A DNA stretch of 64,000 nucleotides from Epichloe hybrida (lineage: Eukaryota; Ascomycota; Sordariomycetes; Hypocreales; Clavicipitaceae): the NCBI GenBank assembly GCA_019022495.1, contig JAFEKR010000006.1, forward strand, positions 62,001 to 126,000, written 5' to 3'. The translations under genes and the position numbers were made by a program. The notes under the pieces were generated by a model, which did not search any database, was not told the DNA's origin, and saw only the letters and a list, made by a program, of their open reading frames with translations. Below are positions 22,840 to 32,149 of this stretch, piece by piece; within the stretch, counting starts at the first letter, position 1, and the number at the start of each line of letters is the position of its first letter.

Positions 22840-25800
22840 TTTACTTATTTTACTTTAATAGAAAGCTTAAATTATATATTAAGCGCCTTCTATATCTTCT
22901 AACGCTACCTATTAATTATATTTGCTTAGCTAGCCCTTTTATTTTACTAGGTATTTATTACCTTTATATATTTTCCTATAATCCCTAATTTCTTTAACTT
23001 TAAACTTATTATTATTATCTTTAAGGTTAGGTATTAGTATATCCTTATCTAAGGTATCTTCCTAGTAATTCTATAGCTCTAATAGGCTAATATAAAATAT
23101 ATTATATAGTTAGCTATACTTATTAGGTAATACTAGTTAGTATGCTTATTTACCTATAGTATTAAGTATCTAAAATAGCCTAATAAATCTTAGGTTTAGC
23201 TTTTATTTTATATTCTTATGCCTAATATTCTTTACTAATAGTAATACTAAGTCTTCTCTTTTTAAGGTTATTAGCTAATATCTCTAGTTATAGTACTTTA
23301 CTTATACTTTAGTAGCCCTTACCTAGTTATATACTAGTTTCTCCCTAATCTTATATAGCTTTTTAATATATATATAAGCCTCTAGGACCTCCTTCTCTAT
23401 ACTCTTACCCTCAAGAGTAAGGTAAAACTTAGGTAAATAGCCTATAAGAGTATAGTTAGGGGAGTAGCTTATTATTTTATTAATAGTATTATTATATATA
23501 AATTAGGCTATTAGGAGTAGCTTTAGCTATAGTTATTAGTTCTCTTTACTAAAATATTATAATTAATACTTAAGCACCTAATTTATTCTCTTTATTTACC
23601 TATTAGTTTAGAGGTAAAATACTATTAAAAGCCTTTACTTTATATATAACTAGTAATATACCTCTAACTAGAATTAGCTTATAAATACTAACCCTCTATT
23701 AGATATAATACCCTCTAGTGCTCTAAATTATAGCTTAATCTTCTTATAAAATAACTTTACTAATTTAGCTATATTAATTATAGTCTTTATAGAAAGGAAA
23801 ATAAAGTACTTAGTAAATTAATCTATAATTACTAGAATTATATTAGTTTCTTACTTACCTAGCTACACTAGTAGTAAACCTATAATAAAGTCTATTAAGA
23901 TCTTTACCTATAGTTACCTTAGTATTAGTAATAATTTAAGGCTTCTATAGGGGTAATACTATCTAGCTACCACACACTAGTATACTCTATAGCTAGATAT
24001 ATAGTCTAAAAAAGCTTTACTTATTACTAGCTACTAATAGTAATATTTTAGTAACTTAAGAGTATATTTAGTCCTAAAGTAACTTACTAATAGATTATTA
24101 TAGTATAGCTATAGAAGCTCCTATTATAAGATAGGCTCCTATAAAATAATTACCTAGTCTTTATATATTAGGAGGCCCCTTATACTATATAACTATAGAC
24201 TAGCTTTTCCCTTCCCTTTTACTTAGAAGTTAACCTTACCTCTATACTTTTATAAATCTAAATCTTAGTCCTATGCCTTTTATAGTAGTTATACTAATAG
24301 TTTATTTACTATAAATTAGTAAGGATTTAGTAATATAATAGCCCCCTAAATTACTTATACTATACTAATATCTTAAATATATATTACCTTCTCCTTAAAA
24401 TCACCCTTATTTAGCTAATTTATTACTAGATTTATAGTAGCTAACTAGCTTTTTACCTAGGCTACTCTTACCTTAGTAAGTTCTAAGACTAGTATTATAC
24501 TATAACTTCTTTAATATATTAGTACTTCTTCTTTTACTATATAGATATTTACTATCTTCCTTTAAAGCTTTAGTAAGAGTGCTTTATTTAATATAGATTT
24601 ACCCTTATAATTAGACCTTCTTAATAGTATATTTAGAGGGTTACTTTTCCTTAGTCTATACTTAATTATAAAATAGAAAGGGTAAAGAAATATACACTAT
24701 TATACTTATCTTCTATTTAGCTTCTACTACCTTATAAAGGTCTATAGGTTATAATAGTCTAATAGGACCTCTATAGGTATCTCTACGCCTTTAATATAAT
24801 ATTACTAGTATTTAAATAACTTTACTATAGTAAGCAGCTCTTAATTAGCTATACTATAATTATATTTAGTATCTATAAACTTCCTTAACTAAAAGGCTAC
24901 TAGATACTAATAGCCCTTATTATCTTACTAAGATAGGATTCTTACTGTTATAAAAATTAAGGTATTTATCTTAATATACACTACCTAACTTAAGTTATAG
25001 TATTAAAGTAAAGGTGCTTACTAAAAGGTATCTTTTAGCTAGTTAAATACTAACTACTCCTTTTCTCTAAATATAAACCTCCTAGTCTAAATACTATTTT
25101 AACTACCCTTTATTAATATATAAAGAGGTACTATAATCCTAGAGTATTTATAAATAAACTATTAGTAAAAGTTATAAAACCTAAGAAATAACTATATATT
25201 CTTAAAACTTATTAGCTTCTTCTATTCTTTAATTATATTAACCTAGTAAGTATTTATTAATATCCTATTAATAAAGAGAATAAACCCTAGGAATTTTACT
25301 AATTTCTTATAAAAAAAGTACTTAAAGGGTTTTATATATAACTTTACTAACCTTATACGTTTAAGGACTTACTTAATATATTTAGTATGCTTCTTCTTTA
25401 TCTTAGAGAAGATTAAGATATTATTTAAATATACTATATAAATAGTATTAACTAGCTTATATAGTGCCTTATAGATATAAGTCTAGAAAGTAGCTAGGGC
25501 ATTTATTAACCTAAAAGGCATTATAAGGTACTTATAGTGCCTATAATATATACAAAAAGCTATCTTCTATTTATTACCCTCTTTAATATAAATTTAGTAG
25601 TATATATCCTTAATATTAATCTTAGAAAAGAAATAGGCCCCTTAGTATTAATTAAGGATCTTTAAAATTAGGGGAAAAGTATAGTAATTCTTCTATATTA
25701 CCTTATTAAGCCCTTAATAGTTAATATATAGCTATAGTGTCTTATCCTTCTTTAGTATAAATAGAATAGGCATGCTTACTAGGCTCTTTAAGGGTCTTAT

Positions 25801-27632
25801 GTAGCCTTTCTTTAGGTTATTATTAATATATTCCTAGAGCTCTCTAAGTTTACTTTAGGAGAGAGAATAGATTAGTCTATATAGGGGTATAGCTCCTAGT
25901 ATAAGATTAATTATATAGTTAGTTAACTTCTTTAATAGGAGGCTCCTTACCTTATCTAATATAAATATATCTTTAAATTTATATAGTTTCTTTAGGATAT
26001 CTTTAATAGTTTTATATACTTTTACCTTCTCTTTATCTTTAAGAGGGATAAACTTATCTTCTATTATACTTATAATAGTATATATAATTATCTTATTATA
26101 TATTACCTTTATAAACTTATAGGGAGTTAGTAGTAAAAAGGCTACTTCTCTCTTTTTAAATTACTATTCTTATAAGTATAAGTAAAGATATATATATTCT
26201 TCTATAAGCATATATATTCTAATTAATATAAGGCTTCCCTTTACTCTTAGGTCCTTATTAATAGCTATATATAGTAACTTAAGGTCTTTCTCTTTACCCT
26301 ATAAATCTTTAATTAAAATAAGTACCTTATAAATACTATATTAAGGGACTATTAGAGCCCTTACTACCTTTAAGATAGGTGCTATAGCCTTAGCCTAATT
26401 AAGCTTATAAGTCTATATAAATTAGGCGCTTATAATATTAATCTTAGCATAACTATTAAGATCCACTACTATTTTAATATCTTTATGCTTATAAATAGTA
26501 ACTAATATATAGAATTAGTATCCTACTAGTACCCTAGTGTCTAAGGTAGAGGTAAGGGCTTTTACTTTAATCTTTAGGAGTTTTCCTAACCTTCTTATTA
26601 GTCTTTCCTTAGCTTATTATAATTATAGAAGAAATACTCTATATTACTATAGTTATAGCACTATTTTCTTCCTTATAGTCTATTATTATTTAGGTAAGTA
26701 GCTAGGGTCTTTTTCTTATCCTTATCCTTATCTCTTTAGTTCCTATTTAGCTAATACTCTTATAAGGAGTTATATCTTTAGTATTAAGCTACCTTATATA
26801 GCCCTTTCTCTTTTAAATTATTTAGCTTTTACTTATTCTTTAATATTACCTCCTAGAATTACTAGGTAAGTTATATAATATTTTCTTATATTAGACTAGT
26901 AATATCTATATATAAGTTAATATAATCTTATAAGTTAGGAAGTAATTTTATAAAGAATATAAAAGTATAGGTTTTTTCTAGAGCTTATTCTAGGTATTTC
27001 TCTAGTAAATCTAAGTAAATACTAAACTTAATAGGACTCTAGCCCTCCTTTTACTTTATATTTTCTAGCTATATAGCTATTTATATATTATAACTTATAA
27101 AGTCTTTAAGTAATATAAGGGTTTAGTCTTAGAACTTATCCTAGTTATCCTTAGGATAATCCTAACTATTAGCTAGTTATTCTTTAATATATTAGTCCTA
27201 TCTAGCCTAATAGTTTATATATATATAGTTAAGTATAAAGAGAATTTTTTAGTTATTCTAGTAATACTTCTTTTTTACCCCCTTAAAGGTATAGTTAAGG
27301 TTATTAAGCTATATCTTATACTTCTATAAGTTTATAAGGTATTAGAGTTTTATAATATTTTAAACCTTAACTTCTTAGCTACTAAGGCTTAAGAATAAAC
27401 TATCCTTTTAGCCCCTTTTTACTAGTTCTCTATAAGATTATATTAAGTTAGTAAGCTTCTTTTCTTAATCTTATAGTTTCTTAAGTTACTTAAGCTAGGT
27501 AATTTACTTCCTAACTACTACCTTTTTTACTATTATAGTAAAGGGTATAGCTTTAAATAAGATTATAAAATATAGTATATCCCTAGCTATAGTATTACTA
27601 TTATCTAGCTAATCCTAAGTAATATATAGTAT
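22840..27632 (-). pseudogene. GypB gag-pol remnant with C-terminal chromodomain
   Basis: The start (former ATG, now ATA) is at 27632. Gag runs to about 26640. RT carries YLNNILIF near 25431-25412 in place of YLDD. Integrase with its HHCC finger lies near 24100-23700. The last part, about 22990-22860, reads KYLVK-KG-LSKYN and VALEDIEGA, with stops at the two Trp positions of a chromodomain, which places the family among chromoviruses. The chromodomain in such elements binds modified histone H3 and guides integration to heterochromatin (family knowledge). Stops are dense and nothing here could be translated. Confidence 0.88.
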
Positions 27633-27702
27633 AGTTCTAGTAAATTAAGTTATTCTCCCCCTTATATTACTCTTAGGTAACTAATATAAGAAGCTTTAGA
27701 AT

Positions 27703-27904
27703 TATAAGAATAAAGGGATAGCTAAGTAAGAGGTATAGGGGTGTTTATATATTAACTAAAGCTTGCTAAGTCTAAGTATATTATATATATAAGTTACTAA
27801 CTTATAGCTAGTAACTTACTAGTGTTACGTAAACCTAGCCCTAGGGCGTGGTGCGCCTGCCTAGTGGTGCGCTAGCGCGCTAGTGTTGTGAGTGGGGCCT
27901 CACA
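27703..27904 (-). repeat. GypB 5' LTR
   Basis: 202 bp, minus-strand TGTGAGGCCCC...CTTATA. The outer CG-rich block (27840-27904) is far less mutated than the rest of the element. Confidence 0.92.
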
Positions 27905-27909
27905 TGTTT

Positions 27910-28597
27910 ATAATAATGAAATCCGGAGGGCCTTGGTAAGCATTAATCTAGTATATTTAGAGGGCTTCCTAGGTTATTTTTATAGAGATATTATTAAGGA
28001 ATTTTGCTATATTAAACGCTATAGCTATATTTATAGTATAAAGTATAAGGTAATTACTATTAAGGTAGAAAATATTTACTATTACCTTATAGTTAAAGCT
28101 ATACTTATCCTTAAGGGTAAATTTAAAGTAATTAGGGCTATCTATATATATCTAGTATTAGTAGTAAATTCTTATTAGCTCCTTAATAGCCTTAATATTA
28201 ATATTATACCCTAATTTACAAAGAACCTTATATAGTTATTAGATTCATGGATGCCTAAATTAACAATATAATTACTATAGCTTGCCTTCTATAAGGTAGC
28301 TTTAAGTAATTACTTTTTCTTTCTATATAAGTAGTATTTAAGTATACCCCTATTTATATATTATAGGGACTTTAATATTTCCTTATTATAGTGTATTCTT
28401 AGAGATATTAAAGTTAATTTGTAAATAGTCTATATTATTAAGGGATAAGAGAAATAGAGTATTTATTAGTATAACCTAAAAGAGAATATCTCTAAAGGGG
28501 GTAGGTATATTAGCTACTTTAAGCGTAATAATTAGTTCTCTTACGCTAAATCTAATTAATACCTTCTTTGCTTTTAATTAATGAAGTAGTAGCTTAG
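27910..28597 (-). pseudogene. CopA3 pol remnant, integrase N-terminal part
   Basis: Continuation of CopA3 right of GypB, matching CopA4 60030-60710. On the minus strand the integrase core reads FKFTLK-KYSFNYKVI and TYTIDIV-like text leading to the catalytic region broken by GypB. A 96-codon frame on the plus strand (27888-28178) is its antisense shadow and crosses the GypB junction. The coding fragment ends where CopB2 starts. Confidence 0.75.
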
Positions 28598-28893
28598 TGT
28601 TAGAACAAGCATGATATTAACAAGGCTGCGCGCCTCTAATTGGCTAGGCGCGTTGCATCGCGGACTCACATGTCTAGCCCGATCGCGCCGCGGTTAGCAT
28701 TAGCATATGTGGCCTCTTCACTAATAACCCTAATTAAGGCCCCTTTTCCTATAATAAATAGCACACCCTCTTTGCTTTTATTTAATCCCTCTTTTACTTA
28801 CTTTAATAAACTAGAATATATAATAATTATATATACTTTAGTCCACCCTAAAAACCTTACGTATAGGTTACTAGTATTTTATAGATACTAATA
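28598..28893 (+). repeat. CopB2 5' LTR (LTR-B type)
   Basis: 296 bp, less mutated than the CopB1 copy. CG-rich palindromic stretches (GCGCGC, CGCGCCGCG) lie near 28628-28692. An 83-codon frame (28640-28891) remains open. Confidence 0.88.
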
Positions 28894-29423
28894 CTAATTA
28901 GTAGTTATCTTTATAAATACCACAGATTAGTAAAGTTTATAGAAGAGGTATTAGTATTAAGAACTTACCTTATAAAAGAGAAAGTGCTACTCTAAGATAC
29001 TAAATATACTAAGAAAGAAGTATATTCTAGCTCTCCTTTTACTTTAAGTAACTATAACTAGCTCTATACTAAATCTAAGCTTATTAACTTAATTAAGGCC
29101 TAGTTAGTAACTAGCCTAACCTATCTTTATTTATTTAATTAGCGCATCTATTACGCAAATAAACCCTTAGAAGCGTGTTTATTAAATGATTAAGGCCTAG
29201 TAAGTAACTAGTCTAAACCTATCTTTAGTTAATTAATTAACTTACTAAGGGGTAAAGATAATAGCTTTACTTATAATCCTTTAAACCTCTAGAATTTCTT
29301 TATTTTCCTTACCTCCCTATTTACTACTAATATCATAGTAGAATATTAAGATTAACTAGAAGGATCTGGATCCTAAGACATTCCTTCTAACTATAAACAC
29401 ACCCCCCCTAAAGATATTATAAG
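28598..29423 (+). mobile_element. CopB2: 5' end of a plus-strand Copia (LTR-B plus leader/gag start)
   Basis: The LTR-B at 28598-28893 keeps its original TGTTAGAACAAG start. It is followed by the common CTAATTAGTAGTTA leader and about 500 bp of AT-rich sequence presumed to be leader and early gag; I see no readable protein in 28894-29423. A local repeat is present: aaggcctagt(t)agtaactag at about 29096-29118 and 29190-29212. The element is interrupted by hAT1 at 29424, and its remainder should lie beyond the right edge. The flank cttag (28593-28597) is the expected target duplication. Confidence 0.75.
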
Positions 29424-29578
29424 CAGAGCATTGCAATACAATACAATACATTACACAATACAATACATCCAAAATTTTACAATACAATACAATATATGTA
29501 TTATTTGTATTGTTTTGTATTTTTTTTTCTTTTTTTTAGTTTTAAGTTAAATTCCTTTATTATAAGGTATATATAGTT
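29424..29578. repeat. hAT1 left terminus with ATACA/TGTAT repeats
   Basis: The terminal CAGAGCATTG is followed by arrays of CAATACAATA on one strand, then TTTGTATTG and a T-rich run. It is the reverse complement of 37290-37466 of hAT2 almost base for base, which defines the element end. Confidence 0.85.
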
Positions 29579-30138
29579 TATATAATAGCTGAAAATAGCT
29601 TATAATAGTTTATAATAGCTTATAATAGCTTATAATAGCTTATAATAGCTATAATAGCTGAAAATAGCTTATAATAGCTATAATAGCTTATAATAGCTTA
29701 TAATAGCTTATAATAGCTTATAATAGCTTATAATAGCTTATAATAGCTTATAATAGCTTATAATAGCTTATAATAGCTTATAATAGCTTATAATAGCTTA
29801 TAATAGCTTATAATAGCTTATAATAGCTTATAATAGCTTATAATAGCTTATAATAGCTTATAATAGCTTATAATAGCTTATAATAGCTTATAATAGCTTA
29901 TAATAGCTTATAATAGCTTATAATAGCTTAATAGCTTATAATAGCTTATAATAGCTTATAATAGCTTATAATAGCTTATAATAGCTTATAATAGCTTATA
30001 ATAGCTTATAATAGCTTATAATAGCTTATATTAGCTTATAATAGCTTATAATAGCTTATAATAGCTTATAATAGCTTATAATAGCTTATAATAGCTTATA
30101 ATAGCTTATAATAGCTTATAATAGCTTATAATAACTTA
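29579..30138. repeat. 10-bp minisatellite (TATAATAGCT)n, about 56 copies
   Basis: Nearly perfect tandem array in the 3' non-coding part of hAT1. Variants are GAAAATAGCT (twice), one TATAATAGTT, one TATATTAGCT, and single- or double-base slips that change the phase near 29648 and 29930. hAT2 keeps only about three units at the homologous place (37290-37325). Confidence 0.95.
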
Positions 30139-30345
30139 TATATATTACTTATATTACTTATATAACTTAAAATATTATTAGTGTTAAAGTTTAATTAAAA
30201 TTAAATAGTAAATAAATAACTTATATATAAATATAAGTAAGTATAAGGAAATTACTATAAAAAAGCTATACTTTTTAATTACTTAGTATTTTAAAGTTTT
30301 TAAATATATTAATAAAATAAAATACTTTTCTTTTTTATATTTTTA

Positions 30346-30450
30346 AAAATAATAATAATAGTAAAAATAATAGTAAAAATAATAGTAAAAATAATAGTAA
30401 AAATAATAGTAAAAATAATAGTAAAAATAATAGTAAAAATAGGAAAATAT
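30346..30450. repeat. 12-bp repeat (AATAATAGTAAA)n
   Basis: About eight near-perfect units between the minisatellite and the transposase stop codon. The surrounding 30139-30520 is AT-rich, holds no gene, and in part (30150-30340) matches hAT2 37070-37280 in reverse orientation. Confidence 0.9.
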
Positions 30451-30520
30451 TTATAAATATAAAAAAATTCATTAAGGGAAAACTAGACTAAACTAGGAAA
30501 AAACCCTTATAATAACCTAC

Positions 30521-30689
30521 TTAAAGGTCTAAATTAGAATAAATATTATCTTTAGAGGAAGATTTAATATTAGGTAAATTATTAGATTTACCTAAGTTAA
30601 AATCTTCCTTTAAAGAAGATATAGACTCTTTAGAATTAGAGCTATAATAATTATAAAGCTCTGAATATTGCTTAGTAGTAATATTTCCC
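30521..30689 (-). pseudogene. hAT1 transposase, C-terminal tail (beyond GypC)
   Basis: Minus-strand frame ending in TAA at 30521-30523. It reads NITTKQYSELYNYYSSNSKE and SSLKEDFNLGKSNNLP in its first part, a Ser/Asn-rich tail without a known motif. It joins the hAT dimerisation domain at 53204 once GypC and one ttccc are taken out; the junction falls just after the KNW-like end of that domain. This is the only part of the gene without internal stops. Confidence 0.8.
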
Positions 30690-30881
30690 TGTGAGAACAA
30701 AGGGATAGCTAGGCAAGAGGTATAGGGGCGTTCGTATATTGACTGAAGCTTGCTAGGTCTAAGTGTATTATGCGTGCGAGTCGCTAACTTATAGCTAGTA
30801 GCTTGCTAGTGTTACGTAGACCTAGCCCTACAGCGTGGTGCGCTAGCAGGGTGCACTTGTGTTATAAGTAGGGCCTTAATA
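30690..30881 (-). repeat. GypC 3' LTR
   Basis: About 192 bp; the left end TGTGAGAACAAAGG is intact and the right end is mutated (CCTTAATA for CCTCACA, with one extra base). Confidence 0.9.
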
Positions 30882-31070
30882 ATTATTCCCTTACTTATAG
30901 CTAGGCTCCTAAATAGCTTTCCCTAGCCTTAATATAGCTATTTACTAACTAGCTAATAATAAAAATAATAATAAATAAATTGGTTAGCTTTACAATATAA
31001 ATTTCATTATAACTTACTATTATATTACTCCCTTTTCCTCCTTATAACTCTAGACTATTCTAATTAATTT

Positions 31071-32110
31071 TAATTAGACTTTATTTACCCTAACTTATCA
31101 CACACCTATCCTTACTATTTTATTATAGAAGCTAATACTATTTACTTCTATAAGTGCTCTTATATATACTACTTACACACTAGCTACGCTAACTTTAAGA
31201 GGTACTTACTAATTAAGGCTACTTTACTAAGGATTATATATAGTTTTCCTTATTCTTTACTTAGGAGCAGTGCTACTAGAGATAAGTAGTTAAAGCGTTA
31301 TCTCTAATTTAATAAGCGTAGTAATACCTATAAGATAGTGAGTTACTTAGTATTCCATTACTATACACTTCTAACTTACTAACTTTTCTATACTAGGCTA
31401 TAGTAATAATAGCTAGTGACTTTTCTAACCTAATAGTTATTTATAAGTAAGTATAGGCCCTTATAAGCGCTACTATTTCCGCCCTAAATAAAGAGAGTAT
31501 TAGTATTTTTTTAGAGAAGACTTACTATAGCTTTACTAAGTATATCCTTAACTTAGTTATAGGATTTAACTATATAAATACCTCACACTATGTTACCTTT
31601 AGGTTAACTAGTGTCGTAAAGGCATATTAAGTCTATTAAATCCTAACCTAATTGCTTGTTATTCGCTAACCTTTCTATGTAAGCTACCTTTATTTCTTAC
31701 TAAAGCTATCTAGTCTCTTAGTAGTAGTTATAAGTTACCTTAGTAACTACAGCCCTATTCCCCTCTTTTCTAGTTTACTCTTAGCTTTTTATTATCTATT
31801 TACTAGGGCTTTACTAATGTTTTAATAGGAGGACCTAGAGAATACTATAGCTATATAGGAAGCGCGTATGGTTCTTTAGCTTTATTTATTAAATCTAGGC
31901 TATGTTACCTAGGCTATAGTAGTATACTACTTCTTCTATGCTATAGAGAAGGTAATTTAGGCTAATAAGAATAAGGTGAAGTATAGGTTTATTAATAGTA
32001 AGGTTGTCTCCTATCTAGGGGCTATAATAAAGGGTTTTCTAGTTACTTTACCTATACTTTAGGCACTATTTCCTTTGTTTTTTTATAATATAATATAGGC
32101 CTCTAGGTAG
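31071..32110 (+). pseudogene. Antisense gene candidate in GypC (plus strand), two introns
   Basis: Plus-strand reading opposite to pol, in the 1.3 kb between pol and the 3' LTR. Exon 1 contains EANTIYFYKCSYIYYLHT and, near its end, FNKRSNTYKI. Intron 1 (31338-31396) has GTGAGT, TTACTAAC and CTATACTAG and is phase 0. Exon 2 (31397-31678) reads AIVIIASDFSNLIVIYK, then YILNLVIGFNYINTSHYV, with stops only at Gln/Trp-type codons. A second intron is likely at GTAAGC (31679) ending near 31713 or 31721. Exon 3 reads NTIAI-EARMVL-LYLLNLG and YYFFYAIEKVI. The exon text matches GypB at protein level. I do not recognise the product. An antisense intron can survive retrotransposition, which fits. Confidence 0.55.
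31338..31396 (+). other. Candidate intron 1 of the antisense gene (GypC copy)
   Basis: 59 nt: donor GTGAGT, branch TTACTAAC 14-20 nt before the acceptor, acceptor CTATACTAG. It lies after the same TYKI codons as the GypB intron. Confidence 0.55.
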
Positions 32111-32149
32111 AATTTTTAGGTAACTAATAATATTAAGCCTTTACTATAG

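Larger units (their letters stand above)
21302..27904 (-). mobile_element. GypB: full-length Gypsy chromovirus, inserted in CopA3
   Basis: 6603 bp between identical-length LTRs (202 bp each), with tgttt duplicated at 21297-21301 and 27905-27909. Minus-strand order: 5' LTR, gag, protease, RT, RNase H, integrase, chromodomain, a 1.3-kb region holding an antisense gene candidate, 3' LTR. RIP is extreme: TG and CA are nearly absent over kilobases. It lies in the integrase catalytic motif of CopA3. GypC is a sister copy with less mutation. Confidence 0.95.
17676..28597 (-). mobile_element. CopA3: Ty1/Copia, minus strand, split by GypB, cut by CopB2
   Basis: Follows CopA4 in order: 3' LTR (17676-17964), RNase H and RT, integrase, then GypB inserted at 21297-21301/27905-27909 (tgttt), then the remaining integrase core and its N-terminal part. 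It stops at 28597 where CopB2 begins. A solo LTR (19329-19854) interrupts the RT part. The 5' half should lie beyond the right edge, on the far side of CopB2. It sits head to head with CopA2; the flank cttac (17671-17675) is the expected target duplication, one copy visible. Confidence 0.88.

Noticed and set aside
27888..28178. 96-codon plus-strand frame
   Set aside because: Crosses the GypB/CopA3 junction and is antisense to the CopA3 integrase, whose minus-strand reading is recognisable.
29579..30138. CRISPR-like regular direct repeats
   Set aside because: Contiguous 10-bp minisatellite without spacers in a eukaryotic transposon.
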